Assembly: GCF_014651615.1 (NCBI RefSeq)
Contig: NZ_BMXF01000001.1
Location: forward strand, 248,001-312,000
Direction: 5' to 3'
DNA length: 64,000 nt
DNA from: Persicitalea jodogahamensis
GTDB lineage: Bacteria > Bacteroidota > Bacteroidia > Cytophagales > Spirosomataceae
The notes below the pieces were generated by a model, which had not been told where the DNA came from, made no database searches, and saw nothing but the letters and a program-made list of their open reading frames with translations. How positions within the stretch are numbered: position 1 is the first letter of the stretch; each line of letters opens with the position of its first letter. Of this stretch, positions 45,647 to 54,482 are shown piece by piece. The translations under genes and the position numbers were made by a program.

Positions 45647-46914
45647 GGGGCGGAACTAAGTTGGGAAAGTACTACATGCCGGTATGCCTGCCGCAATATC
45701 CAAAAGAAACAGGCGACATTAAGCAGTTGCAGTGTGTATTCGAAGAGATAAATAGGATTGCCCAGCATTCCGAAATTCAGGTAAGAGGGCTGACCGTTAT
45801 AAACGTACACAAACGGCTGCACGACCGTGAGCCAACTCAACGCCAGCAGTACACCGATGTGCCAGGGATTTTTGACATCGATCAGCTCAAAAACTACCGT
45901 CACTAGAAAAGCGATGAGGTAAGCACCCGGCGCGCTCGCCTGAAAAATCATCATACATGTGAAGGTCGCCACAAACAGCCCCGGCAGCGTTTCGGACGCG
46001 GGTCGGTGGCGACTGCGATAGGCCAGGTAGGACGGGATCAAAATGGTAAATACCAGTCCGAACCAGTTGAGGAGTGGCGAATTCTTCTCGTTAATTGTCG
46101 TGAAAGACTCGACGATGGGGCGCATGACCGAAAACAAGTTCGGCGTCATCAATTGTTCAGTGTGCTGGATCGGCATCAGGAAGAGGTCGCCGATTTGCCA
46201 GTAAAGGAAAGCCAGAACGGGCAACCCGATAACCGCCATCGTCAGCAATAATTTAAGGGGCTTCCTTACAATGATCAACAAGGGGAACAACAGAAAAACA
46301 AAGGTTACCTTGATCATTATCAGGGCGAGAGAAAAAATAACCCCAACGCCTATCTCATAGTCTTGTGGGTGCCGTTTCGTGTGCCTCCACATGAGCAATG
46401 CTGCTCCCCAGAACCACACCTCTTCCTGGCCGTCTACGAGGATATACATGAAAGAAGCGGGAAGGAGCCAGTATAGGTAAGTCAGTTGAAGGGAGTGGGG
46501 CTTCCCGGGCTTGTAGGTCCGATACGTTAACCAGAGAATCAGCGTTTCTATCACGACCATCAGTAGTACAATGGCGCGCGAATTGTGCCAGAGCCAGAGC
46601 GGAAGACTAATGATATAAGCAAACAGCGGTGCGTGATATGACCAGAAATCACGGTACACAAAGCCGCCCAGCTTGGCGGCTTCCGCTTTATAAAAAAAGA
46701 ACGGCACATCGCCGCGCGGGTCTTCGCCAATAACCAGGAAGATGCCGATCCAGGGCAACAGGCGGAACAGGATGAAGCCCGCGGCCAGCGCCAGATTATC
46801 ATTGTTGCGCTGCCATCTGGCGAAGAGGTCCGATTGGCTCACTACCCAAACAGTAGTTATTGTGAGCAGCAGGTTGAGAATAAGTTTTACGTAAAAGACG
46901 GTCAGTATCGGCAT
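45643..46914 (-). CDS. Polytopic membrane protein, GT-C-like, copy 1
   Basis: The 423-residue paralogue of the next gene contains GFVYRDFWSYHAPLFAYIISLPLWLWHNSRAIVLLMVVIETL near residue 84 and DGQEEVWFWG near 165, aligned without large gaps to copy 2. The frame is open to 47091, but I chose the ATG at 46914. MPILTVFYVKLILNLLLTI then starts with a membrane helix exactly as in copy 2, and the 59 residues before it are not hydrophobic in the same way. It is divergent from the acyl-CoA dehydrogenase gene. Confidence 0.7.
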   Translation of the reverse strand: MPILTVFYVKLILNLLLTITTVWVVSQSDLFARWQRNNDNLALAAGFILFRLLPWIGIFLVIGEDPRGDVPFFFYKAEAAKLGGFVYRDFWSYHAPLFAYIISLPLWLWHNSRAIVLLMVVIETLILWLTYRTYKPGKPHSLQLTYLYWLLPASFMYILVDGQEEVWFWGAALLMWRHTKRHPQDYEIGVGVIFSLALIMIKVTFVFLLFPLLIIVRKPLKLLLTMAVIGLPVLAFLYWQIGDLFLMPIQHTEQLMTPNLFSVMRPIVESFTTINEKNSPLLNWFGLVFTILIPSYLAYRSRHRPASETLPGLFVATFTCMMIFQASAPGAYLIAFLVTVVFELIDVKNPWHIGVLLALSWLTVVQPFVYVYNGQPSYLNFGMLGNPIYLFEYTLQLLNVACFFWILRQAYRHVVLSQLSSAP

Positions 46915-47045
46915 GGCAAGCCAGAATTCAAAAGGCAGATTATTTACAGAAAAGATAGTTGGTGCCGCTTGTTCCGGGGATTTTCGCAAAACTAGCAAGT
47001 TTCCTCCGAAACTGACCATTTTCGACAGCAGACTAAAACTATAAC

Positions 47046-47076
47046 TTGACTGATGGGTTGATTTGGTATATTTTTG
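47046..47076 (+). promoter_or_regulatory. Promoter of the acyl-CoA dehydrogenase gene
   Basis: TTG (47046-47048) and TATTTTTG (47069-47076) are 20 bp apart. The leader to the ATG at 47114 is about 30 nt. Confidence 0.7.
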
Positions 47077-47113
47077 ATTACAAAATTTCACCTCTAACGA
47101 TACTCAGAAAATA

Positions 47114-48280
47114 ATGGCAGTGTTAACGGAAAGAACGGGGTTGGACTTTAACCTGGGAGAGGAACAGGAAGCGGTGCGGGAAGCGGCTCGCGATTTTGCA
47201 CAAAGCGAACTGTTGCCCGGTGTCATCGAACGCGATACGGAACAAAAATTCGATAAAGACCTGCTCCGCAAGATGGGAGAAATGGGTTTTATGGGCATGA
47301 TGGTCTCGCCGGAGTACGGCGGCGGCGGCATGGATACGGTATCTTACGCCATCGCAGTGGAGGAGATTTCCAAAGTCGATGCCTCGGCTTCGGTCATTAT
47401 GTCGGTCAACAACTCGCTGGTATGTTGGGGTTTGGAGGCATTCGGTAGCGAGGAACAAAAGCAAAAGTACCTCACTCGCCTGGCTACGGGCGAAATTATC
47501 GGCGCATTCTGTCTGTCGGAACCCGAAGCGGGCTCCGATGCCACATCACAGCATACCACTGCTCAGGATATGGGCGACCATTACCTGTTGAATGGCACCA
47601 AAAACTGGATTACGAGTGGAAATACGGCATCGGTCTGCCTCGTCATGGCGCAGACTAATCCCGAGGAGAAGCACCGGGGCATTAACTGCCTCATCGTGGA
47701 GAAGGGAAGTGACGGCTTCTCGGTGGGCCGTAAGGAAGACAAAATGGGTATCCGTGCGTCGGACACGCATTCGTTGATGTTTTCAGACGTGAAAGTACCT
47801 AAGGAGAATCGCATCGGTGATGACGGCTTTGGCTTCAAGCTCGCCATGAGTACGCTCAATGGTGGTCGCATTGGTATAGCGGCGCAGGCGCTGGGTATCG
47901 CCGCCGGTGCTTATGAAAGAGCACTGCAATACGCTCAGGAACGCACGACCTTTGGCCATCCGATCTTTGATCATCAGGCTATTCAGTTCAAATTGGCCGA
48001 TATGGCAACGCGCATTGAGGCGGCCCGGCTTCTGGTATACAAAGCTGCGAAAGACAAAGACGAAGGAAAAGATTACGTTAAATCTGCCGCAATGGCCAAG
48101 CTCTACGCGTCCGACGTAGCCATGTGGGTCACGACTGAAGCCGTGCAGATTCACGGCGGCTACGGCTATGTGAAGGAGTATCATGTGGAGCGGCTCATGC
48201 GCGATGCCAAGATTACGCAGATTTACGAGGGTACCTCAGAAATACAAAAACTAGTAATTGCCCGGGAGCTTATTAAATAG
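47114..48280 (+). CDS. Acyl-CoA dehydrogenase
   Basis: The 388-residue flavoenzyme oxidises acyl-CoA at the alpha-beta bond and passes electrons to ETF. Signature 1 is GAFCLSEPEAGSD near residue 136, KNWITSG near 164 contacts FAD, and signature 2 QIHGGYGYVKEYHVERLMRDAKITQIYEGTSEIQ near 345-378 includes the catalytic Glu in YEGTSE. The layout equals short-chain or butyryl-CoA dehydrogenases of Bacteroidota. It has its own promoter (47046-47076) and terminator (48315-48353), so it is monocistronic. Chain-length preference cannot be read from sequence. Confidence 0.95.
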   Translation: MAVLTERTGLDFNLGEEQEAVREAARDFAQSELLPGVIERDTEQKFDKDLLRKMGEMGFMGMMVSPEYGGGGMDTVSYAIAVEEISKVDASASVIMSVNNSLVCWGLEAFGSEEQKQKYLTRLATGEIIGAFCLSEPEAGSDATSQHTTAQDMGDHYLLNGTKNWITSGNTASVCLVMAQTNPEEKHRGINCLIVEKGSDGFSVGRKEDKMGIRASDTHSLMFSDVKVPKENRIGDDGFGFKLAMSTLNGGRIGIAAQALGIAAGAYERALQYAQERTTFGHPIFDHQAIQFKLADMATRIEAARLLVYKAAKDKDEGKDYVKSAAMAKLYASDVAMWVTTEAVQIHGGYGYVKEYHVERLMRDAKITQIYEGTSEIQKLVIARELIK

Positions 48281-48314
48281 GGTAAAATAGGGTTCAAGTT
48301 GAATTTTTCGGTAG

Positions 48315-48353
48315 AAGTGTGCGCTATTTTAACTATAACGCACACTTTTTTTT
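48315..48353 (+). terminator. Terminator after the acyl-CoA dehydrogenase gene
   Basis: AAGTGTGCG (48315-48323) and CGCACACTT (48339-48347) form a perfect 9-bp stem with a 15-nt loop and a run of eight T at 48346-48353. Confidence 0.85.
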
Positions 48354-48373
48354 GAAAATTAATGACTATTTGC

Positions 48374-48405
48374 TTGTATTAGTTTTGTACAATTTATTAG
48401 ATTTG
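48374..48405 (+). promoter_or_regulatory. Promoter of the AraC-family regulator
   Basis: TTG (48374-48376) and TAGATTTG (48398-48405) are 21 bp apart. A second TAnnTTTG (48380-48387) lies upstream but with poorer spacing. Two palindromes TTGTACAA overlap this promoter. Confidence 0.65.
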
Positions 48406-48410
48406 TACAA
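48385..48410. promoter_or_regulatory. Two TTGTACAA palindromes, probable operator
   Basis: TTGTACAA occurs at 48385-48392 and 48403-48410, 18 bp apart. The first lies in the promoter spacer and the second overlaps the -7 element, a position fit for repression, possibly by the AraC-type protein encoded downstream. Confidence 0.6.
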
Positions 48411-48451
48411 AATTAGACTTTTCAGCATTTACGCGCCTCAAAAAATATACT

Positions 48452-49390
48452 ATGGAAGATTACAATAAAATCATTGAATCCCTCGGAGTCAAGTTTGTGA
48501 AAGCCCGGCATATTCAGATGCTGCAACCCATCACGATCAAGAACTACTACGATGTCCAGAACTCATTGACCATCCTTTATGATGGCGAAGTGTCATTTGC
48601 CCTCGAAGGCGACGACGAACCCCAGGAGGTGGAAGCGGGCGATATGCTCTTCATTCCGGGTGGCAAGCACGCTACGGTAACCTATGGTAGTTCCAGTTCG
48701 GCCAGAACGGTCTCGAATGAAGATTTCATGACCAATCGCGACAATTACATTCAGTCGGGCTACGACCCGCTGACAATCGGTAGTCTGCCTAATTCCTTCG
48801 GTCTGGTATCTTTTGAGGCCAAGGTTTTTGACACCGTCAACTTCTTTACGTCGCTTGATGTACCTCCTTTCCTTATCAAGCGTGACGATCAGATCGCCAA
48901 CACGATTAATCAGATTCTCGCCGAGGATATGAATGACATCGCGGGCAAGGGCCGGGTTATCAAGATCAAGACCGAGGAAGTTGTGATTGAGATTATACGC
49001 TATATCCTTAAAAACAAACTGTTCGTAGAGCAGCTGGTGACCAACAGCACCTACTTTAAGGATCCTCGCCTGATCGATATCTTTGCCTACATCAAGGACA
49101 ACCTGGGCGGTGACCTTTCCAACAAAGTACTGGCCAACGTCGCCAACGTGTCGGAAGATTACGTGGGGCAATACTTTAAGATGCTCACCGGTATCAATCC
49201 TCAGGACTACATCGAGTACCAGCGCATGGAGAAAGCGGTGGATCTGCTCCGTACTTCCAAGAAGAGCATCCGCGCCATTGGTTCTGATGTTGGGTACAAA
49301 GACACGGCCTATTTCTGTCGCCGGTTCAAAATGATGTTCGGTATTCCGGCGGGCAAGATGCGTCGCCGTGAGTCGCTGATGAACGTTTAA
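48452..49390 (+). CDS. AraC-family transcription regulator
   Basis: The 312-residue protein has an N-terminal cupin-like sensing domain (about residues 30-90, LTILYDGEVSFALEG...GDMLFIPGGKHA) and a C-terminal double helix-turn-helix AraC domain (about 205-305). That domain contains LANVANVSEDYVGQYFKMLTGINPQDYIEYQRMEKAVDLL and IRAIGSDVGYKDTAYFCRRFKMMFGIPAGKMRR. A linker helix region of about 90 residues joins them. The ligand is unknown. Paired TTGTACAA palindromes over its promoter suggest autoregulation. A strong terminator follows at 49446-49487. Confidence 0.92.
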   Translation: MEDYNKIIESLGVKFVKARHIQMLQPITIKNYYDVQNSLTILYDGEVSFALEGDDEPQEVEAGDMLFIPGGKHATVTYGSSSSARTVSNEDFMTNRDNYIQSGYDPLTIGSLPNSFGLVSFEAKVFDTVNFFTSLDVPPFLIKRDDQIANTINQILAEDMNDIAGKGRVIKIKTEEVVIEIIRYILKNKLFVEQLVTNSTYFKDPRLIDIFAYIKDNLGGDLSNKVLANVANVSEDYVGQYFKMLTGINPQDYIEYQRMEKAVDLLRTSKKSIRAIGSDVGYKDTAYFCRRFKMMFGIPAGKMRRRESLMNV

Positions 49391-49445
49391 TCGATTGAGA
49401 ATGGACGGTGTTAACGGATAATGCCTTTTATTCAGATACTTCTAG

Positions 49446-49487
49446 AACTCAAAAAGCCGCAGGATTCGTCCTGCGGCTTTTTGAGTT
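49446..49487. terminator. Perfect 19-bp hairpin with TTCG loop
   Basis: 49446-49464 and 49469-49487 are exact reverse complements around the tetraloop TTCG. A- and T-rich outer ends on both sides make it suitable as a bidirectional terminator for the AraC gene and the convergent nuo operon. Confidence 0.93.
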
Positions 49488-49546
49488 TTAAGTCCTAGTA
49501 TGAATGAGCAGGGATGATCTGTTCAGGAATCAGAGCGGGAAAGTTA

Positions 49547-50935
49547 TTAAACCAACCCCGTAAACAACCCCGGAGCGATACCAAAGAGAAGGGTAATGAT
49601 GGTAGCTGTAACAAGAACAATCTTATAAAAGGGCGCTACACGAATTTCGGCGGTGTCCCCCTCCTTCATGTAAGCGGCCATAATAACCCGGAAGTAATAG
49701 TAGATCCCCACTGCTGACATCAAAATGGCGACAACCAGTAGCCAGATAATGCCACGCTCGGCGGCGCTGCCGAATACAAAGAACTTACCCCAGAATCCGG
49801 CGGTGAGTGGGATGCCTGCCAGTGAAAGCATGGAAACCGTCAGCACGAAGGCCAGCAGCGGGTTGTTACGGGCGAGGCCGTTGAAAGCTTCGTAGGTCTC
49901 CCGGGGCTTGCCCGTCATAGCCTTCTCCCGGGCCAGTGGAATCAGTACGCCGAAAGCGCAGATTGTCGCCACTGAGTAGGCCATTGAGTAAAAGAGGATG
50001 GAGTTTTCTGTCTGAGGCGTCATGGCCGTGAGGGCGATGAGCAGGTAACCCGCGTGGGAAATGCTGGAATAGGCCAGCATACGCTTAAAGCTGTCCTGGT
50101 ATACCGCGATGATGTTGCCTACCAATAAAGTAAGCACTGTGATGACCGCCAGCGTAATCCACCAGTAATCGTATATTCCGGTGAAGGAATGCGAAAGCAA
50201 CCGGAAGAGGGCCGCGAAGCCCGCCGTTTTGACAATCGTGGCCATGAAGGCGGTGAAAATGGTCGGGGCGCCTTCGTAGACATCGGGCGTCCAGAAGTGG
50301 AACGGAGCCGCCGACACTTTGAACAGCATGCCAATAAGTACCAGCAGCAAACCTCCGTACAATAAATAGGAAGGATTGCCCTGCCCGATGTATGCCTGAA
50401 TACCCGTCAGAGTGAACGATCCCGTGGCTCCATAAAGCAGCGCAATGCCAAACAGCAGAATACCCGTGGCGAAGGCGCCCATCAGGAAGTATTTCAGCGC
50501 GGCCTCGTTGGAACGCAGATTGCGCTTGTCGCTGCCCGTCAGTACGTACATCGCTACCGATAAGATTTCCAGCCCCAGAAACAGCATGATGAGGTTTTCA
50601 AAACCGATCATCATAAAAGCCCCCACCAGCGAGAAAAGCATGATAGCGTAGTACTCGGCGGGCTGCGCTTCATCGTCGTCCTGAAAGCCGCGCGTCATAG
50701 CGACTATCATGAAAGCCGACACCAGTACGATACCATTAAAGGCCAGTGTGAGATTATTCACAGCCAGCATATTGTAGAAATAAATGATCGTTCCCTGGTT
50801 CCACTCTACAAAATTGCCGACCAGTGCAACGGCCAGAAAGAGCAGCGTCGCGGGCAGTAGAATAGCTTTGGATTTCGCAAAACCCAAAAAGAGAACAACT
50901 ATTCCCAGAAAAGAAAGAAGTATAATGGGATACAT
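49547..50935 (-). CDS. nuoN: NADH-quinone oxidoreductase subunit N
   Basis: The 462-residue membrane subunit is of the antiporter-like type in complex I. The proton-translocating core is visible: LIMLFLGLEILSVAMYVLTG near residue 108 carries the conserved Glu, FKVSAAPFHFWTPDVYEGAPT near 205 the Lys, and KRMLAYSSISHAGYLL near 285 another Lys. It is the last gene of nuoK-L-M-N, 10 bp after nuoM. Length fits the family. Confidence 0.95.
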   Translation of the reverse strand: MYPIILLSFLGIVVLFLGFAKSKAILLPATLLFLAVALVGNFVEWNQGTIIYFYNMLAVNNLTLAFNGIVLVSAFMIVAMTRGFQDDDEAQPAEYYAIMLFSLVGAFMMIGFENLIMLFLGLEILSVAMYVLTGSDKRNLRSNEAALKYFLMGAFATGILLFGIALLYGATGSFTLTGIQAYIGQGNPSYLLYGGLLLVLIGMLFKVSAAPFHFWTPDVYEGAPTIFTAFMATIVKTAGFAALFRLLSHSFTGIYDYWWITLAVITVLTLLVGNIIAVYQDSFKRMLAYSSISHAGYLLIALTAMTPQTENSILFYSMAYSVATICAFGVLIPLAREKAMTGKPRETYEAFNGLARNNPLLAFVLTVSMLSLAGIPLTAGFWGKFFVFGSAAERGIIWLLVVAILMSAVGIYYYFRVIMAAYMKEGDTAEIRVAPFYKIVLVTATIITLLFGIAPGLFTGLV

Positions 50936-50945
50936 TGAAGGGGAA

Positions 50946-52394
50946 TTAGTTATGGATGAACCGCAGTAGTTGGTTGACCGTCGGTTCGGTCATTTCTAAA
51001 AATGTGCTGGGATAAATACCAATCCAGAAAACCATGATGGTCAGGGGAATCAATACGGCACGTTCGCTGAGCGTCAATTCTTGGAAATGCTCCGTATTGA
51101 CCGAGGTGGCACCAAACATCGATTTCTGAAACATTCTCAGCAAATACACCGCTCCCAGGATAATTGTCAGCCCGGCTGCGGCCCCCAGCCAGTTATTGTA
51201 CTCGAAAACTCCGGCCAGTAAAAGGAACTCCCCTACAAAGCCACTCGTGAGCGGTAGGGCCACGCTGCCTAACAGCATTATCATGAAATACACACTCAGA
51301 CTAGGAGTCTTTTGTGTGATGCCTCCCAGGTGATCGAGGTAACGGGTATTGGTACGACTGAAAATGATATCAATGATGAAGAACATCCCGACGACATTGA
51401 TGCCGTGCGCCAGCATTTGGATCAATGCCCCCTGCATACCGTTGAGTGTAGTCGAAAACACACCGGCAGCCATCAGACCCACGTGAGCGAATGACGAATA
51501 AGCCACCAGCCGTTTCATATCGCGCTGCTGAATGGCGATGATGGACCCGTAGACAATACCGATAACCGACAGCACAATGGCTACCGCACCCCATTGGTTC
51601 AATGCCAGCGGGGTGATCGGCAACAGAATGCGAATCAAGCCATAAACACCCATCTTGAGCATGATGCCCGCCAACAGCATTGTGGCCGGGGTCGGCGATT
51701 CGGTATAAGTATCCGGTTGCCAGGTGTGGAAGGGAAACAGCGGCATCTTGATGGCAAAGGCAATGAAAAATGCCCAGAAAAGCCAACCCTGCGCGGCGGG
51801 TGTCAATTGTAAATCGTAAAAAGCCGTAATAGCCGAAGAGTGCGTACCAGGCGTTTGGTAATAAAGATATACCAACGCCACAAGCATGAATAAGCTACCG
51901 AAGATGGTGTAGACAAAAAATTTGAACGTAACCTTCAGGCGGTTCTCTCCACCCCAAACGGCAGCCAGAAAATAAACCGGAATCAGCGCAACCTCGAAAA
52001 AGAAGTAGAAAAGGAAGGCATCTGTGGTGGTGAAAACGCCCACCAATGCTGACTCCATAAAAAGAATAAGGGCAAAAAAGGTTGCCGGGTTTTGGTAGTT
52101 GTGTCCGAAAGCCGAAAGCACGATCAGTGGTACTAGGAAGGTCGTGAGGAGCACCAGCAGCATACTGATGCCGTCGACAGAGGCTGCGAAGGAAATACCT
52201 GAAGCGGTGATCCAGTCATACTGAAAGCCGAATTGGGCCCCGGCAGCGGGATCAAACTGCGTCCAGGCGAATACAGCCGTTGCCAGTTCGGCTAGGGCTC
52301 CTGCCAGCGCGATAATTTTCGCATTGCTTCCGCCCAAAAAGAACGTTAGCAAGCCAGCCACGAGAGGAATAAGTATTAATAGAATCGTTAGCAT
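50946..52394 (-). CDS. nuoM: NADH-quinone oxidoreductase subunit M
   Basis: The 482-residue antiporter-like subunit of complex I contains YFFFEVALIPVYFLAAVWGG near residue 128 (conserved Glu), AIKMPLFPFHTWQPDTYTESPTPATMLLAGIMLKMG near 220 (Lys) and MKRLVAYSSFAHVGLM near 293. It lies between nuoL (101 bp upstream, the gap holding a repeat element) and nuoN. Its start ATG is at 52392-52394, directly beside that repeat. Confidence 0.96.
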   Translation of the reverse strand: MLTILLILIPLVAGLLTFFLGGSNAKIIALAGALAELATAVFAWTQFDPAAGAQFGFQYDWITASGISFAASVDGISMLLVLLTTFLVPLIVLSAFGHNYQNPATFFALILFMESALVGVFTTTDAFLFYFFFEVALIPVYFLAAVWGGENRLKVTFKFFVYTIFGSLFMLVALVYLYYQTPGTHSSAITAFYDLQLTPAAQGWLFWAFFIAFAIKMPLFPFHTWQPDTYTESPTPATMLLAGIMLKMGVYGLIRILLPITPLALNQWGAVAIVLSVIGIVYGSIIAIQQRDMKRLVAYSSFAHVGLMAAGVFSTTLNGMQGALIQMLAHGINVVGMFFIIDIIFSRTNTRYLDHLGGITQKTPSLSVYFMIMLLGSVALPLTSGFVGEFLLLAGVFEYNNWLGAAAGLTIILGAVYLLRMFQKSMFGATSVNTEHFQELTLSERAVLIPLTIMVFWIGIYPSTFLEMTEPTVNQLLRFIHN

Positions 52395-52399
52395 TTATT

Positions 52400-52500
52400 T
52401 AATTTGGAATTAGCGAGTGTCGGAGTTAGTGAACAATCAGGCGAAACTAATACTCATTGGTTCCGACATCGCCGGGCGATCCCGTCCGATATTCACTAAT
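52400..52500 (-). repeat. Inverted AT-rich array with GC-rich core (copy 2)
   Basis: The nuoL-nuoM gap carries the same element as the rplU-rpmA gap, in the same orientation relative to transcription. The core at 52465-52494 matches copy 1 at 25 of 30 positions, and the ATTCACTAATT end is identical. The last codon and TAG stop of nuoL (52496-52501) lie inside the AATTAGTGAAT arm, so the element overlaps the coding end. Confidence 0.85.
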
Positions 52501-54418
52501 TAAGTAACAGGTTCCAAAACAGTATGACCACAATCCCCACAACCATGGCGAAGACGTAATATCCAATGGAGCCTGTTTGAGTTTGGCGACCCAGGTTGGA
52601 AAGTCCTTTGACCAATTTGCCCGTGCCTTCCACAAAGAGATCGATGACAAACTCCCCAAAACTTGACAGTACTCCGGAAAGCGACTTCATGGGTTTTACA
52701 AAGACCGTATCGTAAAGCTCATCGATGTAGTATTTGTGATAGACTACGTTTTCCACGCCCGTCCTGGCTTCCGATTCGGGCGCAGGTACCGCGCTTCTGC
52801 TGATGTACATTACATAAGCTATCACTGCCGCAATCAATGCCACAGCTACCGAAACAGCCATAAGTATCCATTCTTCAGAATGCGTGAGGGCCGTAGCTGC
52901 AAAAGCTTCGGGATTGACTTGTCGTGCGGTGTCGAACAGGGGACTCATGAATTCGGCCAGTTGGTGCGTACCGCCCAATGCTTCGGGAACGCCGATGAAA
53001 CCTCCGACCGCCGAGAGAAGGGCTAATATCACCAGCGGAATAGTCATGGCAGCGGGTGACTCGTGCAGATGGTGTTCCTGCTCGTGCGTTCCGCGGAAAG
53101 AGCCAAAGAAAGTCAGGAAGAGCAACCGGAACATGTAAAAGGATGTCAGGGCCGACCCCAACACGCCAATCCCCCACAGTAGTTTGTTATGCTCAAACGC
53201 ATGGGCCAGAATTTCGTCCTTTGAGAAGAAGCCCGCAAAAGGCGGCAGTCCGGCGATGGCCCAGGTAGCTACGGCAAAAGTGATGAACGTGATCGGCAGC
53301 TTCTTGCGCAGCCCGCCCATGAAACGAATATCCTGCTCGTCGGACATGGCATGAATTACACTGCCCGCGCCCAGGAACAGCAGAGCTTTGAAAAAGGCAT
53401 GGGTGATGACGTGAAACATGGAGGCTGAGTAGGCCATGACGCCCAAACCCAAAAACATATAGCCTAACTGACTCACTGTGGAGTAAGCGAGAACCTTCTT
53501 GATGTCGTTTTGCAGAAGACCGATGGAAGCCGCAAAAATAGCCGTGACTGCGCCGACGACCGCCACGATTTCCAAAGTTTCGGGGGCAAGCGTGTAAAGT
53601 ACATTTGAGCGGATGACCATATAAATTCCCGCTGTCACCATCGTAGCCGCGTGAATCAGGGCCGATACTGGCGTGGGGCCCGCCATGGCGTCGGGGAGCC
53701 AGGTGTAGAGCGGAATCTGCGCCGATTTGCCCATCGCTCCCACGAATAGCAGCATCGTGATGGCGAATACAACGTGATCGCCTACGGGCAAGCCGGTAGC
53801 CTGGCGGAAGACTTCCGTGTACTCGACCGAGCCGAAGGCGTGAATAATGGTAAAAATACCCAGCAGAAAGCCCAAATCGCCGATACGATTCATGATGAAT
53901 GCTTTGCGGGCAGCGTTGTTGAAGTCAGTGTTTTTATTCCAGAAGCCAATCAGCAGGTAGGAGCAGAGTCCGACGCCCTCCCAGCCAATGAACATGATGA
54001 CGTAGTTGGAACCAAGTACCAGCAGCAGCATGAAAAAGAGGAACAGGTTCAGGAAGGAGAAAAATTTTCCAAAACCCGGATCGTGCTTCATATAGCCGAT
54101 GGAGTAAATGTGGATCAGCGAACCCACACCCGTGATAATCATCAGCATCAGCAGCGACAACTGGTCGACCTGGAAAGAGAACGGAATGTTTAGTTCACCT
54201 ACTTTGATCCAGTCGAACAACGAAACGATCATCGGCTGACTGCCTCCTTCTTTAAAGGCCAGCAGCACTGCCACCGATGCGGCAAAACTACCCAAAGCCG
54301 CCAGGGAGCCTATCAGCCCAACTGCTCCTTTAGGAATATGACGAAACCCAATGCCATTGATCAGAAACCCGATCAAAGGTAGCAGGGGAATTAAAACTAG
54401 TAGCGTAACAGGCATCAC
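52496..54418 (-). CDS. nuoL: NADH-quinone oxidoreductase subunit L
   Basis: The 640-residue antiporter-like subunit of complex I has a long lateral helix. Core segments are NYVIMFIGWEGVGLCSYLLIGFW near residue 138 (conserved Glu), GKSAQIPLYTWLPDAMAGPTPVSALIHAATMVTAG near 225 (Lys, typical of NuoL) and KKVLAYSTVSQLGYMFL near 308. The C-terminal part (about 560-640) is the amphipathic lateral arm and last helix. The stop codon and final Asn come from a repeat element arm. It is the second gene of nuoK-L-M-N. Confidence 0.96.
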   Translation of the reverse strand: MMPVTLLVLIPLLPLIGFLINGIGFRHIPKGAVGLIGSLAALGSFAASVAVLLAFKEGGSQPMIVSLFDWIKVGELNIPFSFQVDQLSLLMLMIITGVGSLIHIYSIGYMKHDPGFGKFFSFLNLFLFFMLLLVLGSNYVIMFIGWEGVGLCSYLLIGFWNKNTDFNNAARKAFIMNRIGDLGFLLGIFTIIHAFGSVEYTEVFRQATGLPVGDHVVFAITMLLFVGAMGKSAQIPLYTWLPDAMAGPTPVSALIHAATMVTAGIYMVIRSNVLYTLAPETLEIVAVVGAVTAIFAASIGLLQNDIKKVLAYSTVSQLGYMFLGLGVMAYSASMFHVITHAFFKALLFLGAGSVIHAMSDEQDIRFMGGLRKKLPITFITFAVATWAIAGLPPFAGFFSKDEILAHAFEHNKLLWGIGVLGSALTSFYMFRLLFLTFFGSFRGTHEQEHHLHESPAAMTIPLVILALLSAVGGFIGVPEALGGTHQLAEFMSPLFDTARQVNPEAFAATALTHSEEWILMAVSVAVALIAAVIAYVMYISRSAVPAPESEARTGVENVVYHKYYIDELYDTVFVKPMKSLSGVLSSFGEFVIDLFVEGTGKLVKGLSNLGRQTQTGSIGYYVFAMVVGIVVILFWNLLLN

Positions 54419-54423
54419 TTCAA

Positions 54424-54470
54424 TTTAAGAATGAGTGACCGGGTCGCCGGTGCGATGAGAGAGTAAGTTT
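54424..54470 (+). repeat. Possible diverged copy of the GC-core element (copy 3)
   Basis: The nuoK-nuoL gap (54419-54482) contains GAATGAGTGACCGGGTCGCC, similar in order to the copy 1 core start, and a GGTGCGATGAG block after it. It lies antisense to nuo transcription, opposite to copies 1 and 2. The match is loose, so assignment is tentative. Confidence 0.4.
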
Positions 54471-54482
54471 TGGTATTCAGTA

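Noticed and set aside
46915-47091. 59-residue extension of the membrane protein
   Set aside because: It has no counterpart in the tandem paralogue and overlaps the divergent promoter region.
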